From DTFZ01 sp050260375 (lineage in GTDB: Bacteria; Bacillota; Clostridia; Christensenellales; SZUA-584): a DNA stretch of 64,000 bases. Under the pieces are notes generated by a model, which saw only the letters and a list, made by a program, of their open reading frames with translations, searched no databases and was not told where the DNA came from. Within the stretch, counting starts at the first letter, position 1; each line of letters begins with the position of its first letter. The stretch covers positions 70,539 through 134,538 of the forward strand of contig JBLNCA010000039.1 in the NCBI GenBank assembly GCA_050260375.1, written 5' to 3'. Positions 15,630 to 23,874 of the stretch are shown piece after piece. The translations under genes and the position numbers were made by a program.

Positions 15630-16952
15630 GTGGTACACACATTCAAATACGGCGACGATTATTTTGCGCTGGACGTCGAGTCGGGCAGCGTGCATATGCT
15701 GGACAGGCAAGGGTATGACGCGATAACGCTTGTAGCGGAAGCGGAGCGGCGCGGCGAGGATATAGAAAAAGCAGCCGAAGGTACCGGGCTTTACGGCGAG
15801 ATAAAGGAGCTTATCGACGAAGGGCTGTTGTTTTCCGGCCCCGACGGCGACGTAAAAAGGCCGGCAAACGTATTGAAAGCCGCGTGCCTGCACCTTGCGC
15901 ATGACTGCAACTTGAGGTGCGACTACTGCTTTGCCAAAGGCGGGGCGTTTGCCGGAAAGCGGGAGCTGATGAGCGCCGATACGGCGAGAGCCGCGATAGA
16001 TTTCATAGCGGGCATTTCGGGCGCGAGGCGCAACATAGAGATAGACTTTTTCGGAGGAGAGCCTATGCTCAACTTCGAGGTGCTTAAAAAAACGGTGGAG
16101 TACGCAAGGGGCATTGAGAAGCAGCGCGGCAAGAGGTTCCGTTTCACGGTCACCACGAACGCGTACCGCCTGACGGACGAGATGAAAGAGTATATTGACG
16201 GGAATATGGACAACATAGTCGTCAGCATAGACGGCAGGCAGCATGTGCACGACGCGGTGCGCAAGAACGCGGGCGGAAGCGGCAGCTATGAAAACGTGGT
16301 TGCAAACGCAAAGGGGCTGCTGCTTAATAGAAAAGGCGAGTACTACATAAGGGGAACATATACCGCAGACAACCTCGATTTCTCGCGCGACGTGCTGCAT
16401 ATCGCGGATATGGGCTTTAAGGGCGTGTCCATCGAGCCGGTAGTAACTAAGGGAGACAAGGCGCTTAAGCCCGAACACCTTGAAACGATATTTGCCGAGT
16501 ACGATACGCTCGCCCAGGAGTATGAAAAGCGCCGGAAGGAAGGTAGAGGCTTTACGTTCTTTCACTTCATGGTGGACCTTAACGCCGGGCCCTGCCTGCA
16601 GAAGCGCATACGCGGCTGCGGCGCGGGCACGGAATATGTGGCGATAGCGCCGTCGGGAGACGTTTACCCCTGCCACCAGTTTGTGGGCAAGCCAGAATAC
16701 AGGCTGGGCAGCGTATATAACGGAAAGCTGAACGCCGACATATCGAAGGCGTTCGACGAATGCAACATATTCAATATCGAAAACTGCTCGAAGTGCTGGG
16801 CAAAATACTACTGCAGCGGCGGCTGCGCGGCGGCAAACTACAACATAAACGGCGACATAATGAAGCCTTACGAATTAGGCTGCGCACTGCAGAAAAAGCG
16901 CCTCGAGATAGCGATAGCAATCGCCGCAAAAGAGCAGGCGGAGGAAACATGA
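15630..16952 (+). CDS. scfB: SCIFF radical SAM maturase
   Basis: This enzyme forms the Cys-Thr thioether in the SCIFF peptide. The 440-residue protein has an N-terminal RiPP recognition-like domain (residues 1-80) and the radical-SAM cluster motif CNLRCDYC (C93, C97, C100). A C-terminal SPASM region is rich in Cys (GCGAGTEY, VYPCHQF, CSKCWAKYYCSGGC) for auxiliary iron-sulfur clusters. It starts with GTG 15630 after AAGGGAG. Its stop overlaps the ATG of the carbonic anhydrase gene by 4 bases. Confidence 0.96.
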   Translation: MVHTFKYGDDYFALDVESGSVHMLDRQGYDAITLVAEAERRGEDIEKAAEGTGLYGEIKELIDEGLLFSGPDGDVKRPANVLKAACLHLAHDCNLRCDYCFAKGGAFAGKRELMSADTARAAIDFIAGISGARRNIEIDFFGGEPMLNFEVLKKTVEYARGIEKQRGKRFRFTVTTNAYRLTDEMKEYIDGNMDNIVVSIDGRQHVHDAVRKNAGGSGSYENVVANAKGLLLNRKGEYYIRGTYTADNLDFSRDVLHIADMGFKGVSIEPVVTKGDKALKPEHLETIFAEYDTLAQEYEKRRKEGRGFTFFHFMVDLNAGPCLQKRIRGCGAGTEYVAIAPSGDVYPCHQFVGKPEYRLGSVYNGKLNADISKAFDECNIFNIENCSKCWAKYYCSGGCAAANYNINGDIMKPYELGCALQKKRLEIAIAIAAKEQAEET

Positions 16953-17464
16953 TACAAGCAGTGAACGGTAAATATCCAGTAAAGCACAAAACGGCGTATG
17001 TCCACCCGAGCGCCGTCGTAATAGGCGACGTAAAGCTGGGCAAAGATTCGAGCGTATGGCCGGGAGCGGTAGTGCGCGGCGACATTACCGGTATAACAAT
17101 AGGGGAAGGCTCCAACATACAGGACTGCTGCCAGCTACACACCGGCACGCTTAAGCTATCAATAGGCCGCGGCGTGACGGTGGGCCATGGAGCGATACTG
17201 CACTCATGCGATATAGGAGACGGGTCGCTCATAGGCATGGGCGCGATAATACTTGACGCAGCCAAAATAGGGGAAAACTGCATAATAGGCGCGGGAACTG
17301 TAATACCCGGCGGTAAGGAAATACCCGCTGGCAGCGTTGTTATAGGCAACCCGTATAGGATAGTAAGGCAGGCAACGCCTGAAGATATAGAAGGAAGTAA
17401 AAAGAACTGTGAAGAGTATATAGAGCTCGCAAGGCTCTATATACGGACGGGGGATATACTCTAG
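16949..17464 (+). CDS. Gamma-class carbonic anhydrase-like hexapeptide protein
   Basis: This is a left-handed beta-helix protein of 171 residues, like YrdA/PaaY or gamma-carbonic anhydrase. It has repeated hexapeptides and the metal-binding histidines in QLHTGT, VGHGAIL and LHSCDIG. Members bind zinc or iron and may hydrate CO2; activity varies and cannot be told from sequence. The ATG overlaps the scfB stop (ATGA), so it is made together with scfB, although no link to the peptide is known. Its 3' end overlaps glpP on the other strand by 4 bases. Confidence 0.88.
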   Translation: MIQAVNGKYPVKHKTAYVHPSAVVIGDVKLGKDSSVWPGAVVRGDITGITIGEGSNIQDCCQLHTGTLKLSIGRGVTVGHGAILHSCDIGDGSLIGMGAIILDAAKIGENCIIGAGTVIPGGKEIPAGSVVIGNPYRIVRQATPEDIEGSKKNCEEYIELARLYIRTGDIL

Positions 17465-18027
17465 CCGTCGCCCCACAGCTCCACGCAGCCTGTAGACACG
17501 CCGAGCGCGCCCGCAGCAAGGGCGTCTATGATCTGCTGCCTGTGAGTCACAAGCCCGCCAGCTATTACGGGCGTATCCACAGCCTCGCAAAAGCGGCGTA
17601 TGATGCCGGGTATAATGCCGGGCATCAGCTCAACCATAGAAGGTTTCGTATTCTTTATCGTGTTTATCGCGTTATCAAACGAAGCGCTGTCCACCATGAA
17701 GAACCGCTGTATGCAGAACAAGCCCTGCTCGCGCGCGTATTTTATAAGCGCGCTCTTTGTGCTTAATATGCCGCTCGGGAATATCCTGTTTTTTACGTAA
17801 TCGACGGCCTTTGTGTTGCCGGCTAGGCCTTCTATAAGGTCCATATGCAGAAAAACGTTGCAGTTCGCGCTTTTTGCCAGCGAAACGTATTCTTTGGCTG
17901 AAAATATATCGGTGTTGATCAAAAACACCGTAGGAACGGAAAGCTTAACGGCACACTCAAGCTTATCCCTGGTTTGCACCGCGGCTATGATAGGGTTGTC
18001 GCTTATCGTTTCAATATACGCGTGCAT
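17461..18027 (-). CDS. glpP: Glycerol-3-phosphate responsive antiterminator GlpP
   Basis: GlpP binds glycerol 3-phosphate and the leader RNA of glp operons to allow transcription. The 188-residue TIM-barrel protein has the family motifs NPIIAAVQT near the N-terminus, FLHMDLIEGLAG, a middle GILSTK stretch, and the C-terminal PVIAGGLVTHR ... ALAAGALGVSTG phosphate site. It is alone here with no glp enzyme gene next to it, so its targets must lie elsewhere. AAGGAG lies before the ATG. Confidence 0.9.
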   Translation of the reverse strand: MHAYIETISDNPIIAAVQTRDKLECAVKLSVPTVFLINTDIFSAKEYVSLAKSANCNVFLHMDLIEGLAGNTKAVDYVKNRIFPSGILSTKSALIKYAREQGLFCIQRFFMVDSASFDNAINTIKNTKPSMVELMPGIIPGIIRRFCEAVDTPVIAGGLVTHRQQIIDALAAGALGVSTGCVELWGDG

Positions 18028-18052
18028 ATTTTTCTCCTTTGGTATCTTCCTG

Positions 18053-18081
18053 ATTATAACACGAACGGAGCGTATTTACAA
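18053..18081 (-). promoter_or_regulatory. Promoter of glpP
   Basis: On the minus strand TTGTAA (18081-18076), 17 bases and TATAAT (18058-18053). Its -35 hexamer is almost the same DNA as that of the divergent promoter. Confidence 0.7.
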
Positions 18082-18103
18082 AACAATACTCCGATGTTAT
18101 TAT
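18075..18103 (+). promoter_or_regulatory. Promoter of the alpha/beta hydrolase gene, sharing its -35 DNA with glpP
   Basis: TTTACA (18075-18080), 17 bases and TATTAT (18098-18103) lead to the hydrolase ATG at 18124. The -35 boxes of the two divergent promoters overlap at 18076-18080, so polymerase binding should be mutually exclusive. Confidence 0.6.
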
Positions 18104-18123
18104 AAACAATAAGGTATGTAGAT

Positions 18124-19062
18124 ATGGTAAACGAGATCGTTTATAATTCAAACGACGGGACACGCATATATGCATACAGATGGTTGACAGAAAATCCTAA
18201 GGCCGCGGTGCAGATAGTCCACGGCGCGGTAGAGCACGCGCTGCGGTACTCGGACTTTGCCGAGGCGCTGGCGGCGCAAGGCTTTGCCGTATATGCCTGC
18301 GACCACCGGGGACATGGAAAAACCGCGGGCAACTCCGACAACGTCGCGTACCTTTCGGACGGCGACGGGGGCTTTGACCTCATCGTGGAGGATATGCGCG
18401 CATTGACGGGCATCATAAAGAGCGACCACCCGGGGCTCCCCGTTTTTTTGCTGGGGCACAGCATGGGCTCGCTGCTGTCAAGGGTATACGCATCGCGCTA
18501 CGGCAGCGATATAAGCGGCCTTGTGCTTACCGGCACTGGGCGTGCAAACCCGATGCTTATATCTATTGCGAGGGGCCTTGCGAAACGCGAGATCAAAAAG
18601 TACGGCGGAAGGCACAAAACTCCGTTCCTTGATTCGCTGGTGTTCGGAACGCTCAACAAGCCGTTTAAAAGCGAAGGCAGAAGCGCGTTTATATGCAGCG
18701 ACCCAAAGGTTGTCGAGGCCTACAGGGCGGACGATTATTGCGGCAACGTTTCCACCTCGGAATTCATATACGAACTGCTGGGCGGAACGAGGGCCGCGTT
18801 TAGAAAACAAACGTTTGAAGGCTGCCCGAAAAACCTGCCTATATTTATAGGCGCGGGCGAATTCGACACTATGGGCGGGAAAAACTTAAGCGGCGTCAAA
18901 AAGGACGTGGAGTGCTATAAAAAGGCAGGCGTACGCGACGTTGAGTTCCGCGTCTATCAGGGAATGCGCCACGAAATACTGAACGAGAAAGACAAGCAAA
19001 GAGTTTACTCTGATATCATAAGCTGGCTTAATGAAAAGACAAAAAAACTGACCGCCGGTTAA
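18124..19062 (+). CDS. Alpha/beta hydrolase (monoacylglycerol lipase-like, serine aminopeptidase S33)
   Basis: This is a 312-residue cytoplasmic hydrolase. The nucleophile elbow GHSMG lies near residue 114, and the early VQIVHGAVEH oxyanion strand and DHRGHGKT segment are typical of lysophospholipase/monoacylglycerol lipase proteins. The late acidic residue and His are probably in GEFDTMGG and YQGMRHE. It could release glycerol from lipids, which would fit its position divergent from glpP (inference). The substrate is not proven. Confidence 0.85.
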   Translation: MVNEIVYNSNDGTRIYAYRWLTENPKAAVQIVHGAVEHALRYSDFAEALAAQGFAVYACDHRGHGKTAGNSDNVAYLSDGDGGFDLIVEDMRALTGIIKSDHPGLPVFLLGHSMGSLLSRVYASRYGSDISGLVLTGTGRANPMLISIARGLAKREIKKYGGRHKTPFLDSLVFGTLNKPFKSEGRSAFICSDPKVVEAYRADDYCGNVSTSEFIYELLGGTRAAFRKQTFEGCPKNLPIFIGAGEFDTMGGKNLSGVKKDVECYKKAGVRDVEFRVYQGMRHEILNEKDKQRVYSDIISWLNEKTKKLTAG

Positions 19063-19099
19063 AGCAGATTGAAGTTTTGTATTATAAGGAGGAATTAAT

Positions 19100-19420
19100 A
19101 TGCTACTTGATTCAAAATATGATGAAACTCAAAACAAATGGAACGTACATTTATACGGCGAAGTAGACATATATAATGCGGATAACTTGAAAAGCGAACT
19201 GCACGCCCTCATTGAGGAGCGCGAAGCGGATATAGTTCTTGACTGCACGAATCTCAAATATATAGATTCCACAGGTTTAGGGGTGCTTGTAAGCGCGCTG
19301 AAAAAGGTAAGGGAAGCGGACAAACAGATAAGCATAATCAATTTAAAGCCGTATATAGCAAAGATATTCACTCTTACCGGCCTCAATAGAATATTCGAGA
19401 TAGAGGTGAGCGGGCAATGA
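19100..19420 (+). CDS. STAS-domain anti-sigma factor antagonist
   Basis: This 106-residue single STAS domain belongs to the SpoIIAA/RsbV type. The regulatory serine is in YIDSTGLGVLV, where a partner kinase would phosphorylate it. AGGAGG lies seven bases before the ATG. The stop overlaps the next gene's ATG (ATGA). The order antagonist, anti-sigma, sigma is that of spoIIAA-spoIIAB-sigF and of rsb operons, but the sequence alone does not settle which. Confidence 0.88.
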   Translation: MLLDSKYDETQNKWNVHLYGEVDIYNADNLKSELHALIEEREADIVLDCTNLKYIDSTGLGVLVSALKKVREADKQISIINLKPYIAKIFTLTGLNRIFEIEVSGQ

Positions 19421-19794
19421 ACGGGGACGTAATAAAGCTTGAACTTCCCGCTAAGCCGGATTACATACTGGCCGTAAGGCTTGCAGTCTCGGCGGTTGCC
19501 GAGCGCGCGGGTTTTGATATCGAAGATATCGAAGACCTAAAGGTTGCAGCGGCGGAAGCCTGCATGCTGCTGCTTTCATCGTGCCCTGAAAACGTAAGCA
19601 TTAAAATAACCGTCGACGGCGGCATGCATATAGACCTGTCGGCGCAGGGCGCCAACGGCGCGGCCGCGGCGGACGACGATACGGCGGAGCTCTCAAGGTG
19701 CCTGCTTGAAGCGCTTGTGGACAAGTGCGAATTTTCGGGAGGTTCGGATAGCAAAGCGTCCGTGAGCAGAGTCAGCTTCTTTAAAAAGTTGTGA
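19417..19794 (+). CDS. Degenerate anti-sigma factor, HATPase_c_2 fold
   Basis: This 125-residue protein sits where a SpoIIAB/RsbW kinase would be and fits that fold at its N-terminus (AGFDIEDIEDLKVAAAEACMLLL). The N-box Asn expected after the Glu (EAxxN) is missing, as EACML is present. The G1 box D-x-G-x-G is replaced by SAQGANG, followed by an acidic stretch, and no G2 glycine cluster is seen. ATP binding is therefore doubtful. It may still bind the sigma factor or the STAS protein without acting as a kinase. The start overlaps the upstream stop by 4 bases. Confidence 0.7.
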   Translation: MNGDVIKLELPAKPDYILAVRLAVSAVAERAGFDIEDIEDLKVAAAEACMLLLSSCPENVSIKITVDGGMHIDLSAQGANGAAAADDDTAELSRCLLEALVDKCEFSGGSDSKASVSRVSFFKKL

Positions 19795-19809
19795 TCAGGG
19801 GAGTAAGGT

Positions 19810-20565
19810 TTGGGGACAAGCATGCAGAGACAGTTTGAGCAGATGACCGAACAGGAACTCTTTGAGCGCTATGAAAGAAGCAAAGACGAAGCGCTCAGGG
19901 AATTTATACTTAAGAAATACCTTTATGTGGCCGAGATCGTTGCGAAGAAGTTCATGAACAGAGGCGTTGAATATGACGATCTGTATCAGGTGGCGTCGCT
20001 GGCGCTCGTTAAGGCCGTGGACAGGTACGAACATACAAGAGGAGTAAAATTCATAAGCTTTGCCACTCCGACTCTCGTCGGCGAGATAAAGAATTATTTC
20101 CGGGATAAAACCCGTATGATAAGGATATCGAGAAGGGACAGCGAACTGATACGCAAGCTCGAAGAAGTAAAAGAAGCGCTTACAAGCGAGCTGGGGCGCA
20201 GCGCTTCTCCCGAAGAAATAGCCGAGCGGCTCTCGATATCCGTAGAGCGCGTGCTGGAGCTTTTGGAGACGCAGTCCGCGGCATACGCTGCGTCGCTTGA
20301 CAGCTACATCACAATAAACGAGGACTTAAAGCTTATACGGCTGCTCGGAACCACCGACGACGAATACGAAAAGATAGAGGACAGGGACTTTTTAAAGAAG
20401 TGCATAGAGCAGCTCGGAGACGTGGAACGCAGGCTTATCCGGGAAAGGTTTGAAGAGGGCAAAAGTCAACGGGAAGTGGCTGCCGCTCTTGGAGTATCCC
20501 AGATGTATGTATCGCGCATCGAAAGAAGAATACTTGTGAAATTCAGAAACTACTATCAAAAATGA
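19810..20565 (+). CDS. SigB/SigF/SigG-family RNA polymerase sigma factor
   Basis: This 251-residue sigma-70 factor has region 2 (GVEYDDLYQVASLALVKAVD), region 3 (SRRDSELIRKLEEVKEAL) and region 4 (QREVAAALGVSQMYVSRIE). The sequence and the operon context place it in the SigB/SigF/SigG group. The TTG at 19810 has the best ribosome-binding site (GGGGAG, six bases away), while ATG 19822 would make it four residues shorter. It lies 15 bases after the degenerate anti-sigma gene and is followed by a second ATPase-fold gene. Whether it is the forespore factor or a stress factor cannot be told here. Confidence 0.87.
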   Translation: MGTSMQRQFEQMTEQELFERYERSKDEALREFILKKYLYVAEIVAKKFMNRGVEYDDLYQVASLALVKAVDRYEHTRGVKFISFATPTLVGEIKNYFRDKTRMIRISRRDSELIRKLEEVKEALTSELGRSASPEEIAERLSISVERVLELLETQSAAYAASLDSYITINEDLKLIRLLGTTDDEYEKIEDRDFLKKCIEQLGDVERRLIRERFEEGKSQREVAAALGVSQMYVSRIERRILVKFRNYYQK

Positions 20566-20654
20566 GTTTAAAAATACGTGAACGGGTTATATAAGTATTG
20601 AAGCGCAAGCAAGAGAAATTTACTCCTGCAAAACCGTGTGCTTTGGTTTTTATA

Positions 20655-21059
20655 ATGAGAGATTACACTGAAAAAAACATTCTGACTGCGATAGATGATA
20701 TAAAGCCGTCGGTCAAAAGCGTGCTAAAACACGTTGAAAGGCAGAAGGCTTTAAGCGACGAGCGAAGGTATGAGATAGAGCTCGTGCTTAACGAACTGCT
20801 TGTAAACTGCTTCAGGCACGCCAACCCTTCGGCGGAGCTGCCTGTAGAGCTTGCCGCGGGCGTAGACGACGGTAAGCTCTTTATCTGTGTTACGGATTGC
20901 GGGGCAGGGTTTGAGTATAAAAAGGCCTTTGACGAAACGTCGGATGTAAAATCGCTGTACCGCGAACGCGGCAGGGGGTTGATGCTCGTCAAAGCTTTTT
21001 GTGAGGAGATAAGATATAACTTAAAAGGCAACAGCGTTGAGGTAGAAATAGCCCTCTGA
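20655..21059 (+). CDS. ATP-binding anti-sigma/histidine-kinase-like protein (HATPase_c_2)
   Basis: This 134-residue protein has a complete Bergerat ATP site: N-box ELVLNELLVN, G1 box TDCGAGF and G2 box RERGRGLMLV. It is thus a credible RsbW/SpoIIAB-type kinase, unlike the degenerate protein upstream of the sigma gene. The start is uncertain: ATG 20655 gives a normal-length protein but lacks a ribosome-binding site, and a longer form from TTG 20598 is possible. It is probably co-transcribed with the sigma factor. Confidence 0.78.
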   Translation: MRDYTEKNILTAIDDIKPSVKSVLKHVERQKALSDERRYEIELVLNELLVNCFRHANPSAELPVELAAGVDDGKLFICVTDCGAGFEYKKAFDETSDVKSLYRERGRGLMLVKAFCEEIRYNLKGNSVEVEIAL

Positions 21060-21169
21060 CGAATTTACACACGCTTAGCCTTCATTCGTATTTTTATCTC
21101 CAATTTTAGAGGAGATTTTTTTATTGTGGAGAAGTACTTAAAGGTACGTAATTGGGGGACAGGCTATAA

Positions 21170-22411
21170 ATGTCGGTTCGGAACACGGGTTCAAGGTATA
21201 CTTCAGGAAGACCTGCTCAAAAGAAGAGCATTCATATAAGGCGAAGGCCGAGCTTTAAGTTCTTTGCCATCACAGCCGGGTTTTTAACCGCGCTCGTCGT
21301 TTTGCTAATACTGGTTTTAAGCCCTATGCCCACGGCTGCCGTGGAGCGGGCGAGCACAGGGTTTGATAAGAATTACGACATGCTCATACTCCGGGACGAG
21401 GTGGTTTACCAGGCGATGAATTACGGCAAGACGGAGTTTATCGCCAGGGAAGGGGCGCATGTTGAGACCGGCGACCCGATACTTAAGGTGTACGAGCTTG
21501 GCTACAACGATGGAACGCTGAGCGAACTGCTCGATATGCGTAAAAAAATACTCGATTACGAGGTGGGCGTAAGCAGAGCGGGAGTTATCGACCCGACGCT
21601 TGACGATATCAACGCAAGGGTGGACTCAAAAGTAAAGGAGATACAACAGTCCATTACCAACGGCGAGAGAGATAAGCTGCTTGGGCTGGAGCTCGATTTG
21701 GAGTCGCTGCTCGACGAGAGGATGACGTATCTTCAGAGCGTAGTCGTTCCGGACAACCAGCTGCGCGACTATATCGCACAGGAGCAGCAGTTGACAAGCG
21801 TAATAAACGAATGGGCGCACGTTGTGACAGCCGAATTAAGCGGCGCCGTAAGCTTTTATTTCGACGGCTGCGAGCAGGTCATGTCGAAAGAGAACATAGG
21901 CTCGTTTACGAGGGTGGCGCTCGAGGAAGTCAGCGCCGGCAAGACGGTAAGCACTACGGAGAAGGAGCGGGCAAACGTGCCTCTTTACCGCGTGGTCAAC
22001 GAAAACGAGTGGTATGTCGTGCTGCTGTCGAGCAAAAAGATACCCGAGATGTTCCTCGGAAACGCTTTTACTATGGTTTTTGACGATTATCTTGAAAATC
22101 AGTATACCGGCGTGGTATTTAATATACAAGAGCTTGAAAAAAATGACGGCTATGTGTATACTATACAGGTCAGAGACAATATCGGCCCGCTGATAGGAGA
22201 CAGGCGCGTCAGCGCAAGGCTGGTAACAACTATTGAGGGCTTGCGTATTCCGAAATCATGTATAAGGCATGAGGACGGGATAGACTATGTAGAGAGGGTG
22301 TCGGGCGAATACGTTCCGGTGCTCGTTATAGGAAGCGAGGGCGACAACGTGTTTGTGCAGACGTATAAGGACCAGCCTTCGCTGCAAATAGGAGAATTGT
22401 TAAAAAAGTAG
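21170..22411 (+). CDS. HlyD-like membrane protein upstream of yggS-sepF
   Basis: This is a 413-residue protein with a basic cytoplasmic N-terminus, one membrane helix (about 33-52) and a large outer part. It is arranged like a HlyD/RND adaptor: a lipoyl-like half (AREGAHVETGDPILKVYE), a helical hairpin (about 105-210) and C-terminal beta domains. Clostridia often have such a gene ahead of yggS and sepF, and it may act in division or the envelope rather than in export, as no transporter partner is adjacent. The function is not established. The ATG follows GGGGGA. Confidence 0.8.
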   Translation: MSVRNTGSRYTSGRPAQKKSIHIRRRPSFKFFAITAGFLTALVVLLILVLSPMPTAAVERASTGFDKNYDMLILRDEVVYQAMNYGKTEFIAREGAHVETGDPILKVYELGYNDGTLSELLDMRKKILDYEVGVSRAGVIDPTLDDINARVDSKVKEIQQSITNGERDKLLGLELDLESLLDERMTYLQSVVVPDNQLRDYIAQEQQLTSVINEWAHVVTAELSGAVSFYFDGCEQVMSKENIGSFTRVALEEVSAGKTVSTTEKERANVPLYRVVNENEWYVVLLSSKKIPEMFLGNAFTMVFDDYLENQYTGVVFNIQELEKNDGYVYTIQVRDNIGPLIGDRRVSARLVTTIEGLRIPKSCIRHEDGIDYVERVSGEYVPVLVIGSEGDNVFVQTYKDQPSLQIGELLKK

Positions 22412-22438
22412 TTTGTTTTTAGCACAGGTCGTAATATA

Positions 22439-23122
22439 ATGCCAAGTATAGAGGTTAACATAAAGAATATACAGGAAAGGATTGGTATTTGCGCAAAAAA
22501 GTCAGGGCGAAGCAAGGACGATATTACGCTGATAGCGGTAAGCAAGACGGTGGACGCTAGCTTGGTTGAACAGGCCGCAAAGGCCGGCATCAGGGATTTC
22601 GGCGAAAACCGGGTGCAGGAGTTTCTCAAAAAACGTGAGGTATTGGGAAACTCGGTAAACTGGCACATAATAGGGCCGCTGCAGAGTAATAAAGTCAAGT
22701 ACATTCTGGACGGCGTATTTTTGCTTCACTCACTCGACAGGCTCTCATTGGCGCAGGAGATAGAAAAACAGTGCGAGAAAAGAGACACTGCACTCTCTGC
22801 GCTTGTGCAGGTAAACATTGCAAAAGAGCCGACAAAATCAGGCGTCTTCGAAGAAGACCTCGAAAAACTGCTGGAAGGGCTGTCTGTTTTGAGGAGGGTC
22901 CGCGTAAAAGGGCTTATGGCGATACCGCCGCCGGCGCTGGATGCGGATTGCAACAGGCGATACTTTGTGAGGATGTATGAGCTCTTCCGCAAATTCAAGG
23001 ATTCTTTTCCGGCGTTTGAGTACCTGTCGATGGGCATGTCCGACGACTTTGAAGCAGCAATTGAAGAAGGCTCAAATATGGTTAGGATTGGTACGGCCGT
23101 GTTTGGAGCGAGGTCAAATTAA
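22439..23122 (+). CDS. yggS: YggS-family pyridoxal-5'-phosphate homeostasis protein
   Basis: This is a cytoplasmic PLP-binding protein (PLPBP/PROSC family) that helps keep free PLP and amino-acid pools in balance. The 227-residue TIM barrel has the PLP lysine in LIAVSKTVD, then GENRVQEF, the WHIIGPLQSNK stretch, and the C-terminal LSMGMSDDFEAAIEEGSNMVRIGTA phosphate-binding site. No Shine-Dalgarno is obvious before ATG 22439. It lies between the HlyD-like gene and sepF, its normal Firmicutes context. Confidence 0.95.
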   Translation: MPSIEVNIKNIQERIGICAKKSGRSKDDITLIAVSKTVDASLVEQAAKAGIRDFGENRVQEFLKKREVLGNSVNWHIIGPLQSNKVKYILDGVFLLHSLDRLSLAQEIEKQCEKRDTALSALVQVNIAKEPTKSGVFEEDLEKLLEGLSVLRRVRVKGLMAIPPPALDADCNRRYFVRMYELFRKFKDSFPAFEYLSMGMSDDFEAAIEEGSNMVRIGTAVFGARSN

Positions 23123-23142
23123 ATTTTTAGGGGGTTACATCA

Positions 23143-23610
23143 ATGGCTAGAGGTATTTTCAATCGTATTCTGGATGCAGTCGGCCTCGAAGAGGAAGAGT
23201 ACCAAGATGAAAAGGTAATGGACGAAGAAGAGGATTTCTACGAAGACGAGTATGAAGAAGAGGAACCGGAACAGAGACTTTCCAAAAGGAAACAGGGGAG
23301 GGTTGTTCCCATGCCCAATCCTTCAAACAAGATGCGCATGCTCGTATTCCAGCCGTCCAGTTACGAGGAAGCCGAGTGTATTATCGACAATCTAAAGGCA
23401 AGAAAACCGGTTATAATGAATCTCGATGAGCTCGAAATTGAGCTCGGCCAAAGGATACTTGATTTTGTCGGCGGCGCTGTTTACGCGCTTGGCGGCGATA
23501 TCAAGAAAGTGGCAAGGAGCATTTTCGTTGTCGCCCCTTCAAACGTCGATATCTCACAGAACATCAACGAGCATATGGACAGCAGAGAAGGGTACAGGCG
23601 CTTTGATTGA
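23143..23610 (+). CDS. sepF: Cell division protein SepF
   Basis: SepF anchors and bundles FtsZ at the membrane. The 155-residue protein has an N-terminal amphipathic helix (MARGIFNRILDAVGL), an acidic linker rich in Glu and Asp (residues 18-50), and the compact C-terminal domain (MLVFQPSSYEEAECIIDNL, then FVGGAVYALGGDIKKV). Its length is normal. The ATG follows AGGGGG. It is the last gene before a gap of hairpin repeats, and divIVA lies beyond; the yggT and ylmH genes usually found between are absent here. Confidence 0.95.
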   Translation: MARGIFNRILDAVGLEEEEYQDEKVMDEEEDFYEDEYEEEEPEQRLSKRKQGRVVPMPNPSNKMRMLVFQPSSYEEAECIIDNLKARKPVIMNLDELEIELGQRILDFVGGAVYALGGDIKKVARSIFVVAPSNVDISQNINEHMDSREGYRRFD

Positions 23611-23874
23611 TCTTCGCCCCCAGACCGCGGGGGAAACGCTTAATATTGGACCCGGCAAGCCGTGAGGCTTTCTGGGTCGTAATACGGGGACCCCAAAAAG
23701 CCGGGAAGGCTTTTTGGGGTGATGGCTTTCGCTTTATAAAGCTATACGCATTATGAGGCGCCCGTATTGACCGCATGTCTTGTTCCGGCGGGGCATGCGG
23801 CGCATAGTTTTAAACGCGTACGGAGACATTAAACCTGTACCGGTTTATTCTTTTGTCTGGAAAGGGGAATTGCC
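23611..23874. repeat. Hairpin repeats between sepF and divIVA
   Basis: Three adjacent hairpins lie here. CCCCC 23617-23621 pairs with GGGGG 23629-23633. A 13-position stem 23649-23661/23666-23678 (AAGCC-GTGA-GGCTT core, one mismatch and one G-T) follows. A perfect 12-bp stem CCCCAAAAAGCC 23691-23702 pairs with 23708-23719 and is preceded by ACGGGGA. The last shares its layout with the two tandem units at 28.5 kb. A further pair CCGCATG/CATGCGG lies at 23771-23777 and 23794-23800. No gene or clear promoter is visible. Confidence 0.72.

Noticed and set aside
15594..16676. Minus-strand open frame (360 codons) opposite scfB
   Set aside because: It is a shadow of the radical-SAM gene; no motif and no start signal.
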